From NCBI RefSeq assembly GCF_003862485.1, contig NZ_RRCM01000001.1:2012117-2076116 (forward strand): a DNA stretch of 64,000 nt. Reading direction: 5' to 3'. Within the stretch, counting starts at the first letter, position 1; each line of letters opens with the position of its first letter. The notes under the pieces were generated by a model that ran no database searches, was not told the DNA's origin, and saw nothing but the letters and a program-made list of their open reading frames with translations. Positions 26,711 through 35,010 of the stretch are shown in pieces. A program made the position numbers and the translations under genes. Source of the DNA: Lachnoanaerobaculum orale (lineage in GTDB: Bacteria; Bacillota; Clostridia; Lachnospirales; Lachnospiraceae).

Positions 26711-28933
26711 TTACAAAAACTTCTCCCACTCTCTCACTCTCTTTTTCATCCCGTCAATATCAAGTACTCCGTATGCAAATCCTTTCTTTACAAGTTCATC
26801 CGGTACGAACTCGTCATACTTTTCAAATACCGGCACTTCCTTTTCATATACAAGTGAGAGCGGGTCTATGTCTTCACAGGCTTTCTTACATACAATTTTA
26901 TAAAATTCCTTTTCGCTTACATTCATGCCAAACTGTATAAAATACGGTCTTACAGGGCTTAAACCCTTAAGTCCAAGTTCCTTTGCACAGTGTATTTTCA
27001 AAAATCTCTCCAAAGCTAAAAAGGCGTAGCTGCCAAGCCAAGGAAAAAGCGCCCACATATTTCCTCCAAGATGTATAAGTACTCTGTCTTTTAGCTTTGC
27101 CATATCAAAGCACGCTCTTGCCTGCAATAATCTTGCCTTTGCATTATTCATCAGATAAATATATGTAGCGTTTGTAGAGAGTACTTCCTTCATCTTCTCA
27201 AGTACATGAGTATGTATATCTCCGGGCACATCACCGAAGTATGCCGGAATATTCCCCTTTATAAGGCTGACATAGATTGCTCTTTTCTTGTGGTCCACTT
27301 CTTCGACTACCCAAACTCTGCCGGCAATGGCTACCTTACCGCCTATTGCAGGAGGTTTTACAATGGTTCCAAGTTCCTGTGATTCACTGCGAACCGAGTA
27401 TTCCACATTTTCCATAAATACGGCATAGAATTTATAGCTGTTTACCACTCTCTCGCCGCTTATTCCTACTATAAGTCCTCCGCCTTCGGTCCTGTTTATA
27501 TGGTCCGTATCAATCAAATGTAATAAAAGCTTCCTAAAGTCATCCTGACTTATTCTCCTGAAAGCCGAAAGTGTAAGTACCTTTGATGCCAGCTCTCCCG
27601 CACTCATCTCTCCGTTTGATGCCAGTGTGGACATCGTCTGATGATAGAGCAGGCTGAAAGGCAACCGCTCAAGTCTTGGAGGTTCCACAAATCTTTCTTC
27701 TATATACAACTGTACCAGTGCAATCCCCTGTATCAGATACCACGGTATCATCTCAGGCATAATTGCCCTTGGCTCAGGATGGTCTTCTCTCATCACAAAC
27801 CACATCTGTGCCGGCTCGCCTCTTCTTCCCGTCCTGCCAAGTCTTTGAAGAAATCCCGATACGGTAAAAGGAGCATCTATTTGAAATGCTCTTTCAAGTC
27901 TGCCTATATCTATACCAAGTTCAAGTGTCGCGGTTGCACATATCGAAACAAGTGACTCGTCATCCCTCATTTCATCTTCCGCACTCTCACGATAAGACGC
28001 GGACAGATTGCCGTGGTGAATAAGAAATCTGTCAGGTTCACGGTTGAACTCACAGTATTGCAAAAGATTCTGACACACCGCCTCACATTCCTCACGTGAG
28101 TTTGTAAATATCAGACATTTTCTCCACTTTGTATGCTCAAAGATATAAGCAAGTCCCGGGTTTGCTCCTTTCGGCGCCTTATCACTCTCAGGTTCACTTA
28201 TATACTCCTCTTTATCTTCTCCCGCCTGTGGAGCCGTATTAAAAAAATGCTCCATAGACAGTCTCCACTTTTCCTTGCCCCTGTCAAACTCCGGAATCAG
28301 CGTCTTTCTCTTGCTTCCACAAGCCAGAAAATCTCCTGCCGCTTTCGGATTTCCGATAGTTGCCGAAAGCCCTACTCTTCTCGGATCACAGCCTGCCGCC
28401 CTACATAATCTCTCTATCAGGCAAAAGGTCTGTAGTCCCCTGTCTCCGCGTAACAGTGAGTGAATCTCATCAATTACTATAAACCTGAGGTCATGAAATA
28501 AAGATACTATTTCCATATGCTTATTTATCATCAAAGATTCAAGCGACTCGGGTGTAATCTGCAAAATTCCCGACGGTTTTCTTAAAAGCTTTCTCTTCCC
28601 CGTCTGCGTGGTATCTCCATGCCATCTTGTCACATTGATGTCGGCTTCCTCACATATACGGCTCAACCTCTCAAACTGATCGTTGATAAGTGCCTTAAGA
28701 GGTGCAATATATAGTACCCCCACGCTCTTTGAAGGATTCTCCTCAAGCAATGTAAGTATAGGAAAAAATGCCGCCTCAGTTTTACCTGAAGCGGTCGAAG
28801 CCGTAAGCAGCAAGTTCTCATCAGTATTAAATATCACATCGCCTGCCGCATTTTGTACTCCCCTAAGCATCTGCCAGCCTGATTCATAGATATAATTCCT
28901 GATAAAAGGGGCATATCTCTCAAACACATTCAT
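26711..28933 (-). CDS. Superfamily II DEAD/DEAH helicase, Lhr/BrxHI-like
   Basis: A 740-aa ATP-dependent helicase. Motif I is TASTASGKTEA, motif II DEIH, motif III SATIGNP, motif Ia PLKALINDQFERL, and motif VI GRTGRRGE; DNA unwinding or remodelling is expected. The C-terminal part beyond the two RecA folds (about 400-740) resembles Lhr-like accessory domains. Its ATG overlaps the stop of the BrxD-like ATPase by 4 bases. In type 2 BREX systems an Lhr-like helicase (BrxHI) is paired with BrxD, and the same pair is seen here without BREX methylase or PglZ. It ends a four-gene operon with no terminator before the next promoter. Confidence 0.85.
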   Translation of the reverse strand: MNVFERYAPFIRNYIYESGWQMLRGVQNAAGDVIFNTDENLLLTASTASGKTEAAFFPILTLLEENPSKSVGVLYIAPLKALINDQFERLSRICEEADINVTRWHGDTTQTGKRKLLRKPSGILQITPESLESLMINKHMEIVSLFHDLRFIVIDEIHSLLRGDRGLQTFCLIERLCRAAGCDPRRVGLSATIGNPKAAGDFLACGSKRKTLIPEFDRGKEKWRLSMEHFFNTAPQAGEDKEEYISEPESDKAPKGANPGLAYIFEHTKWRKCLIFTNSREECEAVCQNLLQYCEFNREPDRFLIHHGNLSASYRESAEDEMRDDESLVSICATATLELGIDIGRLERAFQIDAPFTVSGFLQRLGRTGRRGEPAQMWFVMREDHPEPRAIMPEMIPWYLIQGIALVQLYIEERFVEPPRLERLPFSLLYHQTMSTLASNGEMSAGELASKVLTLSAFRRISQDDFRKLLLHLIDTDHINRTEGGGLIVGISGERVVNSYKFYAVFMENVEYSVRSESQELGTIVKPPAIGGKVAIAGRVWVVEEVDHKKRAIYVSLIKGNIPAYFGDVPGDIHTHVLEKMKEVLSTNATYIYLMNNAKARLLQARACFDMAKLKDRVLIHLGGNMWALFPWLGSYAFLALERFLKIHCAKELGLKGLSPVRPYFIQFGMNVSEKEFYKIVCKKACEDIDPLSLVYEKEVPVFEKYDEFVPDELVKKGFAYGVLDIDGMKKRVREWEKFL

Positions 28934-30258
28934 AGTGTAAACTCCACAAAATTCTCATCTACATTATCAGACACGTTATCAGGCTTTGCAAAATCAAAAC
29001 CGTCCGAATTTAAAAGCTCGTTTATACTTAGATTAGGATTTTGATAAAGTAAATCAAGCAATTCTATAAAGTCTCTTATAACCTCTCTAGGAGTGATATT
29101 TTCACTTGCTCCAATCCTTGAATACTCAAGCTTTATAAAATCACCCAAGTCTTTGTCATCCAAAGTCTTTTTATAATCATAAAGTCCTGCATGAATATCC
29201 GCCAGCTTTCCGCAAAGCACCAGCATCTCCTCAGGTGTGAGCGGATCCAATCTGATAACCGGTGAAAGTAAATCCCTCATACCGGGTCTTGAAAACTTAC
29301 CCTCCGCAAGCCTTGAACGTAGAGCTTCATAGCTGTATATTCCACGTCTCTTATCTTCAAGTGTCTGCGGTGTGGCTCCCATTATAATGCCCAAGTATTT
29401 CGCCTTCCCCTGCAATGTATCATTGTACATTGTAAGCATCTTCTCGTAGTTGTACTGTCTGGTAATCGCATTCGGTATCTTATAGATATTGACAAGCTCA
29501 TCCACCATAATCATCATCCCTGAGTAACCTGCCAGTCTGAAAAACATGGCAAACAGCTTGATATACTCATACCAATCATCGTCAGTGATTATTATATTGA
29601 CTCCAAGCGCCTCTTTGGCGTCCGTCTTTCTTGTATATTCACCTCGAAACCAACGCACTATCTTCATCTTCATATCGTCATCACCTTCTATATAGGCATG
29701 GTAATACTTTGACAAAATATTTCCGAACTCAAATCCGTGCACCAGTTCTGAAAGGCTTGATAATGTAAAATAAATCTTTTTATCCACCTCCAAAGAAAAC
29801 TCTCCGCTTCCCGGAAGGAACTTACTCTCCTCCATGCATTCCGCTTGAATTTTGTTAATCCATTTATCAAGGAGTAGGGTAACGGCTCCGCCCTCAGGCT
29901 TTGTCTTTGTGGACAGATTGCTGATAAGTTCTCTGTAGGTTGCAAGTCCCTGTCCCTTTGTACCCTGCAACCTGCGCTCAGGTGAGAGGTCGGCATCCGC
30001 CACTATAAAGCCCTTATCCATCACATAGTTTCTTATAGTCTGCAATAAAAAGCTTTTTCCGCTTCCATACTTGCCTACAATAAACCTGAACGAAGCACCT
30101 CCCTCAGATACGATATCCACATCGTGAAGTAGTGCCTCAATCTCATTCTTTCTTCCTACTGTAATATATGGCAGTCCCGTTCTCGGCACCACTCCGCCCT
30201 TTAGCGAATTGATAAGTGTCTGCGCAATTCGCTTCGGTACCCTTTTCTCGTCACTCAT
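28930..30258 (-). CDS. BrxD-like P-loop ATPase (DUF2791)
   Basis: A 442-aa AAA-type ATPase with Walker A GKYGSGKSF, Walker B as MMIMVDELVNIY, and the arginine-rich RRGIYSYEALRSRLAEG region typical of the BrxD/DUF2791 family. The N-terminal VGRKNEIEALL box is shared by AAA proteins that load partner helicases. Four-base overlaps on both sides tie it to the TerB-domain protein and the helicase. It probably drives or recruits the helicase on DNA in an antiphage or DNA-repair role (inference from BREX type 2 and published TerB-associated DNA-processing predictions). Confidence 0.85.
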   Translation of the reverse strand: MSDEKRVPKRIAQTLINSLKGGVVPRTGLPYITVGRKNEIEALLHDVDIVSEGGASFRFIVGKYGSGKSFLLQTIRNYVMDKGFIVADADLSPERRLQGTKGQGLATYRELISNLSTKTKPEGGAVTLLLDKWINKIQAECMEESKFLPGSGEFSLEVDKKIYFTLSSLSELVHGFEFGNILSKYYHAYIEGDDDMKMKIVRWFRGEYTRKTDAKEALGVNIIITDDDWYEYIKLFAMFFRLAGYSGMMIMVDELVNIYKIPNAITRQYNYEKMLTMYNDTLQGKAKYLGIIMGATPQTLEDKRRGIYSYEALRSRLAEGKFSRPGMRDLLSPVIRLDPLTPEEMLVLCGKLADIHAGLYDYKKTLDDKDLGDFIKLEYSRIGASENITPREVIRDFIELLDLLYQNPNLSINELLNSDGFDFAKPDNVSDNVDENFVEFTL

Positions 30259-31805
30259 AATCTCTCCATTATATCTAAAACATCTTCTTTATAATCTTCA
30301 ATCAGATAAATATCCTCGCCGTCACATTCCAGTATATTGTCACCGATATCATCAAAGAACCTTTCATTGATTGTATCAGTAACAATTGAAGCAAATAGGT
30401 TGTTTTCCTTTATATAGCGCTTGTAGTCTTCCCCTGTCAGTATACATTCTAAAATCCTTATATTTATATCCATATCTGTCGGCATATCCGGTTTAACAAT
30501 CTCTTCTTCCTGTGTATTTTCATTATCCGATATATCAAAGATTATATCTTCGTCTTCTTCCACAATAAGGCTCTCCCTTGTGATATCCGCATCGCTTCTG
30601 ATTTTGTTTAGAGCAAAAAAATCAATATCTATCTGCTGCTTTTTGGTTTTATTTAACTCTAAAACGGCTTTATCAAACGCTTCTTTGACATAATCTCTTA
30701 TCCATTTATCTTCCTCTCTTTCCTTCAGAAAATACCCCAACTTATACTCAACCCTCATATATCTGTCAATCTCACGAAATACCGAGGTAAGCTTTTTTCT
30801 GTCAAAACATTCTTTACTGTATGATTTTTCCTTCCATGCCTGCTTACTATAGTGATAAGACCTTACACTGTTCAGAACATAATCAGTTCCTTCAGTGCTT
30901 TCTTTAAGATATGGAGTGTTACCAAGCGGATACCACCTTTTACTCTGCAATCTGCCGAAACAATGTGTGAAAACACTTTGACCGTCAATACTGCCTGCTT
31001 TTAATATAGCTTTCCAAACATAGGCAAAAATATATATCATATTTTCTTTTTGTTTTTTCACACTCAGAGAGCCTGCAACCCTGCTTCCCAATAAAAACAC
31101 CAACGCGTCAAATATCTCATTATCTGAGTGATTTTCGGGCTTTTTAAATATTTCTATCGCTTCATCCCATTTGAAAGCATCTCCCCCTATGTATTCTTTG
31201 ATTTCATCTGCTCTAAAGCCATTTATAACGAAGTATTCAAAATACCATCTGTTTAAGTTTCTCTTTATCTGCACACTGTTTTCTATGCCTTCAAGGTTTA
31301 AAACATTCTCTTCCAACTCTTTTAACTTATTTATAGTGTCATACTTTGATACGGTGCCTATTTTGCAAAGCAACTCATAGATATAGAGGTATATAAATGA
31401 TGTATATGTACTCCTATAATTACCCTTCCTTATATCTGTCCTCCATGTAAAGTATGACCTGAGCTGATTGGCATTAAGCTCATGATATGTGACAAAGTAA
31501 CCGCAATAATCTCTCACCTTCTCATAGTAATTATCCTCATAGTCTTCCATAAACTTTCCCTGCTTATAGAAATTCTTACTCTTTTGATACCACGGATACT
31601 CATCATAGCTGTACATATTTATCATCTCATAGATTTTCTTCGGTGTTTCTTCTCTTTTCTTAAAGAAATCGCTCCCCTTGGCAAAAGGTATCGCAGTATC
31701 ACTATACTTTGTACCCTCACTTGCTGAATCAAGCACAATCAAATCACTTTTTACATTTCTTTTATATCTTTCGTTTATACAATCAAGAAACTTTTTAGCA
31801 TCCAT
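30255..31805 (-). CDS. TerB-N/TerB-C domain protein
   Basis: A 516-aa protein. The segment YFVTYHELNANQLRSYFTWR followed by the SFIYLYIYELL helix (roughly residues 100-150) is the TerB-N signature. The C-terminal part (about 430-516: DINIRILECIL..LFASIVTDTINERFFDDIGD) fits TerB-C. A central TerB core is not obvious. TerB-N/C proteins have been predicted to work with helicases and ATPases in DNA processing linked to phage or stress response. Here the protein stands between an exonuclease and a BrxD-like ATPase in one operon. No catalytic motif is visible, so a sensor or scaffold role is most likely. Confidence 0.8.
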   Translation of the reverse strand: MDAKKFLDCINERYKRNVKSDLIVLDSASEGTKYSDTAIPFAKGSDFFKKREETPKKIYEMINMYSYDEYPWYQKSKNFYKQGKFMEDYEDNYYEKVRDYCGYFVTYHELNANQLRSYFTWRTDIRKGNYRSTYTSFIYLYIYELLCKIGTVSKYDTINKLKELEENVLNLEGIENSVQIKRNLNRWYFEYFVINGFRADEIKEYIGGDAFKWDEAIEIFKKPENHSDNEIFDALVFLLGSRVAGSLSVKKQKENMIYIFAYVWKAILKAGSIDGQSVFTHCFGRLQSKRWYPLGNTPYLKESTEGTDYVLNSVRSYHYSKQAWKEKSYSKECFDRKKLTSVFREIDRYMRVEYKLGYFLKEREEDKWIRDYVKEAFDKAVLELNKTKKQQIDIDFFALNKIRSDADITRESLIVEEDEDIIFDISDNENTQEEEIVKPDMPTDMDINIRILECILTGEDYKRYIKENNLFASIVTDTINERFFDDIGDNILECDGEDIYLIEDYKEDVLDIMERL

Positions 31806-31819
31806 CTTTTATCCTTAAA

Positions 31820-32482
31820 CTATGCCACTGCAAAACCTGACAAATCGAACATACTTCCAAGTGATGTCCTGAAATCTGTAGGTTTCATTGCCTCCGCAAT
31901 CTTTTTCAGTGTGCAATCAAACATCTCTCTGTCATTGAATATATTAAAAAGCTTGGCGGTATTCCTCGCATCATCAAGTGCACTGTGCTCTCTTCCAAGG
32001 AAGTCGACACCTGCCATATCAAGCGCCATCTTCAATGAAAGCTGCTTCTCAAATCCAAGTTCTTTGTCAAACTCCGCCTGAAAGTCATGCCATTCTGTCA
32101 AATAAACTCTTTCTTCATCCAAACTTAATTCATATTTCTTTAAGCTTATCTCTTTTGAGATTTGCTTATAATCATTTTCACTCCAAGCATATATCTTGAT
32201 GTCGTCATTCACACCCAAGCACCAATTTGAAAACATCTTCATTGCTTCATCAAACTTAGGAGCATTTATCACCATATCATAGGTAATGCCTGTCAATCTG
32301 CTTATCAATGGTCTGATTCTGTTATTATACTCAGGCCTTACATAGGTTCTGAATGATGAAATCTCCTGATAGTTTTCATCCAACATTATGGCACCTATTT
32401 CAATAGTCTCCATAGTACAATCAAAGTCCTTATATTTATTGCTTATACTGTTCATTTCTAAATCTACAACTATATGCTTCAT
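31820..32482 (-). CDS. DnaQ-like 3'-5' exonuclease (DEDDh)
   Basis: A 220-aa exonuclease of the RNase T/DnaQ fold. VVDLEMNS gives Asp7 and Glu9, YAWSENDYKQ supplies the second acidic motif, and HSALDDARNTAKLF gives the His-Asp of the DEDDh type, so all catalytic residues are present. It is 14 bases upstream of the TerB-N/C gene and appears to be the first gene of the operon. It may degrade DNA or RNA ends produced by the helicase. A 22-nt element upstream (32529-32550) recurs before another operon. Confidence 0.85.
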   Translation of the reverse strand: MKHIVVDLEMNSISNKYKDFDCTMETIEIGAIMLDENYQEISSFRTYVRPEYNNRIRPLISRLTGITYDMVINAPKFDEAMKMFSNWCLGVNDDIKIYAWSENDYKQISKEISLKKYELSLDEERVYLTEWHDFQAEFDKELGFEKQLSLKMALDMAGVDFLGREHSALDDARNTAKLFNIFNDREMFDCTLKKIAEAMKPTDFRTSLGSMFDLSGFAVA

Positions 32483-32528
32483 TTCCGCCTCCGGGTTATT
32501 TTTATTATACTCGTATTCTACAATATAT

Positions 32529-32550
32529 GCTGTACGATAAAAATGCCTTC
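32529..32550 (-). promoter_or_regulatory. 22-nt element shared with 40914-40935
   Basis: This stretch differs at one of 22 positions from the one at 40914-40935. Each lies about 50 bases before the first gene of an operon: 47 before the exonuclease and 51 before the Cys-motif protein. On the minus strand it reads GAAGGCATTTTTA..CGTACAGC. It may be an operator or upstream promoter element. The remaining part of the gap 32483-32628 holds a TATAAT (minus) but no further clear signal. Confidence 0.5.
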
Positions 32551-32628
32551 AAAACTTTATATTTATATTTTAATGGAGGTAGTTTTCTTTACTCTGTAAC
32601 AGCTACTCGATAATCCGCCTTTCGGTAT

Positions 32629-32662
32629 CAAAAAGAGCCGCTGCACTGTATGCAACAGCCCT
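32629..32662 (-). terminator. Rho-independent terminator
   Basis: A 12-bp stem (32634-32645 with 32651-32662), including three G-U pairs in minus-strand RNA, is followed by TTTTT. It ends the transcript of the membrane-protein pair just upstream. Confidence 0.75.
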
Positions 32663-32666
32663 AAAT

Positions 32667-33179
32667 CTACTCCTGTCCGGCTCTCTCATCTTCTACAATA
32701 TCTTTTAAACTGTTATTAACCCCGTCTATCCATTCTTTCTTTTTGTCCGGATTCTCTTCCCCATATGAGAATGAATAGTATTCGGAACCTATAATAAACT
32801 CCAAATTTCTGTTATTAGTTACATTCATATCATAACTTTTTGAAGGCAATACCGTATTGTAATAGAACGTAGGCTTTGTATCCTCCACCTTTTTCTCCCC
32901 CTCTACCATCCAAAGGAGGGCTAAAGCACCAATAATATATGCTATAAAACTTATCCAAAACGCTGTGGCCTCAGTCGGCATATATCTTTCTTTTTTGCTT
33001 TTATCAAGCTTTTCCTTTAAAAATGTCATTCCATTGTTACTAAATAACATACCGCCAATAATAAATAAAGCCCAACAGACCTTCTCTTTATTAAAATATG
33101 CAAATACACCGACCGCCAACAATATTATGGACACTATAAATAATTTCTTTTTGCTCTTTTTCTTCTTCTTGAACTCCAT
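32667..33179 (-). CDS. Small membrane protein, tandem paralogue 1
   Basis: A 170-aa protein of unknown function. A lysine-rich start (MEFKKKKKSKKKL) is followed by two close helices (about 14-50), a cytoplasmic loop, a third helix (about 72-92), and a soluble C-terminus of about 75 residues with a terminal PDKKKEWIDGVNNSLKDIV segment. It is clearly homologous to the gene immediately upstream, sharing the start, the LDK(S/I)(K/D)KE-Y loop and the end. The duplicated unit includes the ribosome binding site region GGGGGAGCATT. I do not recognise the family. Confidence 0.7.
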   Translation of the reverse strand: MEFKKKKKSKKKLFIVSIILLAVGVFAYFNKEKVCWALFIIGGMLFSNNGMTFLKEKLDKSKKERYMPTEATAFWISFIAYIIGALALLWMVEGEKKVEDTKPTFYYNTVLPSKSYDMNVTNNRNLEFIIGSEYYSFSYGEENPDKKKEWIDGVNNSLKDIVEDERAGQE

Positions 33180-33243
33180 AATGCTCCCCCTAAGTAAAAA
33201 CTGTAAAACTTAAAGCGATTTTATAATTATTTCTTTTTTATAT

Positions 33244-33747
33244 CTATTGATTTTTTCTGTCTCCGACAATATCATCTAAGCATTTGTTAACACTGTCTAT
33301 CCATTCTTTATTTTTACCCGGATGTTGCGTTAAATATAATTCTGAATAACATTTTTCCCCTAAAGCTTCTTCCAGATCTTCTCCTTCAATTATACTTATG
33401 CCATATGTCGGTACTGTCATATCATAATGTTGCTTGATATCTTCAATCTCTCTCTTCCCTTTTTCCTCATACATCCGATGAAAGGCGACAACACCGATAA
33501 TATACATTACAAGACATATAACAACTGCCACAGCTTCGGTCAACATATATCCTTCTTTATCGATTTTATCCAACTTTTTCTTTACAAATTTAATACCCCA
33601 TTCACTATATGCTATACAACCGATAATGAGTAATGCCCAGCAAAACTTTTCTCTGTCAAAGTATGCGAACAGACCGACCGCAGGCAATATTATTATGGAC
33701 ACTGTGAATAATTTCTTTTTGCTCTTTTTTTTCTCCTCAAACTCCAT
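33244..33747 (-). CDS. Small membrane protein, tandem paralogue 2
   Basis: A 167-aa protein starting at ATG 33747, where GGGGGAG lies five bases upstream exactly as in the paralogue; an ATG at 33786 would add 13 unrelated residues and is less likely. Three membrane helices and a soluble end (PGKNKEWIDSVNKCLDDIVG) match the downstream copy. Lys-rich N-termini keep the start inside the cell. The function is unknown. The two copies have drifted considerably, so the duplication is not recent. Confidence 0.7.
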   Translation of the reverse strand: MEFEEKKKSKKKLFTVSIIILPAVGLFAYFDREKFCWALLIIGCIAYSEWGIKFVKKKLDKIDKEGYMLTEAVAVVICLVMYIIGVVAFHRMYEEKGKREIEDIKQHYDMTVPTYGISIIEGEDLEEALGEKCYSELYLTQHPGKNKEWIDSVNKCLDDIVGDRKNQ

Positions 33748-33787
33748 AATGCTCCCCCTAAGTAAAATAGAACAACTAAAAAACAAA

Positions 33788-33829
33788 AAGGTATATAAGT
33801 ATTTTAACTCATATACCTTATGTTGGCTA
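33788..33829 (-). terminator. Hairpin, possible second terminator
   Basis: The stem AAGGTATAT/ATATACCTT (33788-33796 with 33821-33829) is followed on the minus strand by a T-rich run. It lies between the ferric-reductase operon and the membrane-protein pair. The loop is long (24 nt), so it is weaker than the GAAA-loop hairpin at 33915-33938. Confidence 0.35.
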
Positions 33830-33908
33830 GAGGGGGGGATATATTATTTCAATCCTTAAATCACTTACCTGATTATGTTTTTACTTTCATACTTTTATAA
33901 ATTTTTAC

Positions 33909-33938
33909 AACAAAAAAGCCCCGGTTTCCCGAGACTTT
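33909..33938 (-). terminator. Rho-independent terminator with GAAA tetraloop
   Basis: A 10-bp stem (33915-33924 with 33929-33938), fully paired with two G-U pairs in minus-strand RNA, has a GAAA loop and is followed by TTTTTT. It is directly after the stop of the reductase gene. Confidence 0.8.
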
Positions 33939-33942
33939 GATT

Positions 33943-35010
33943 TTATTCTTTTGCACTCTCAAGTGCTTTTGCTACTGCATTTATTATGCCTTTGGAGCTG
34001 TGTGTTGCTCCGCTTACGGCATCCACTTCTGTGGATTGTTTTTCTATAATCTGTGGGATGACATCCTTGGCATCTATCAGATACTCCTCATCATCTCCTG
34101 TATCCACTATATTTATTTCAGATATCTTACAGCATGAGACTGTAACCGAAACTGTCATCTGACCGCTGTATCCTGTGGCACTGCCCTCATAAGTTCCGTC
34201 CTTATAGGCTGCATCAGAACTTGCTTTTGTACTTACATTCTCTTCTGTAGTCACATTCTCTTTTTGAGTTTTTGAACCTTTGAATCCCATTACGGCAATC
34301 GGTATATAAAGCGCACAAATCAAAACCATGAAGAGGATACACAGCACTCTTTGTTTCTCATATTTCTTTGCTCTGCATACAAGATAGGCAATATATATAA
34401 TCACATATACTGTAAGGTCAATTAAAGTGCTTAGATGTCCCTTTGCTATGGATATACTGAATATCATTGATATATGTATAAACAAAAGTCCGTAAAATAA
34501 GTACGAAAGTCTTTGTAATGACTTCCACTTCTTAGGGTTCATCTTCTTCCTGATAACCATAAATGATGTTACGGTAAGAGGAATCAAAAGTACAATCATA
34601 AAAAGTGACAATACTGCCGCAAATATTCTCGGTGCATCTAAATCCGAAATCTTTGTAAACAAAGCTACAAAGTAGTTCTTACCATATGATATATTATGGA
34701 TAAGTGTAAGAAGCGCCGCTATAATTGCCATCTCACCTCTGGTACGTAGTAACAGTCCTCTAAGCTTTGCCGCAGGACATACCGAAGCCACCATAACCAG
34801 GATAAAGAGGGCACCCGCCAAGGTGCCTCTCGCCAATATATTTTTTACAAGATAATCAATTACAAACGGTAATCCCTTCTTCGGTGCCAATACAGACAGG
34901 ACACTTATTATAATCGTCGCTATATAAAATAATGGTGCATGTTTTTTTATAGGTTTTTCTAAGAGGTAGAAAAAGACCAATACTGTTATCAGACATGCGA
35001 TAAGCCTCAT
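33943..35010 (-). CDS. Ferric reductase-like membrane protein with C-terminal FMN-binding domain
   Basis: A 355-aa protein. The first 245 residues contain about seven helices with histidines in helix contexts (LTLIHNISYG, LFYGLLFIHISM) that could bind heme b, as in ferric-reductase-like domains. The C-terminal domain ends in DAVSGATHSSKGI, the motif in which ApbE attaches FMN to Thr. It should therefore be a membrane electron carrier with covalent flavin outside the cell. Its ATG overlaps the stop of the Tp47-like lipoprotein (TAATG), so the two are coupled. A role in extracellular or cell-envelope redox chemistry, perhaps iron reduction, is likely. No apbE is seen in the window. Confidence 0.8.
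   Translation of the reverse strand: MRLIACLITVLVFFYLLEKPIKKHAPLFYIATIIISVLSVLAPKKGLPFVIDYLVKNILARGTLAGALFILVMVASVCPAAKLRGLLLRTRGEMAIIAALLTLIHNISYGKNYFVALFTKISDLDAPRIFAAVLSLFMIVLLIPLTVTSFMVIRKKMNPKKWKSLQRLSYLFYGLLFIHISMIFSISIAKGHLSTLIDLTVYVIIYIAYLVCRAKKYEKQRVLCILFMVLICALYIPIAVMGFKGSKTQKENVTTEENVSTKASSDAAYKDGTYEGSATGYSGQMTVSVTVSCCKISEINIVDTGDDEEYLIDAKDVIPQIIEKQSTEVDAVSGATHSSKGIINAVAKALESAKE

Noticed and set aside
29688-29996. 102-codon open frame on the minus strand
   Set aside because: It is out of frame within the BrxD-like gene, with Cys/Arg/Ser-rich sequence typical of a shadow frame.
26711-32482. Complete BREX system
   Set aside because: Only BrxD- and BrxHI-like genes are present; no PglZ, PglX, PglY/BrxC, PglW, BrxA or BrxB is seen.
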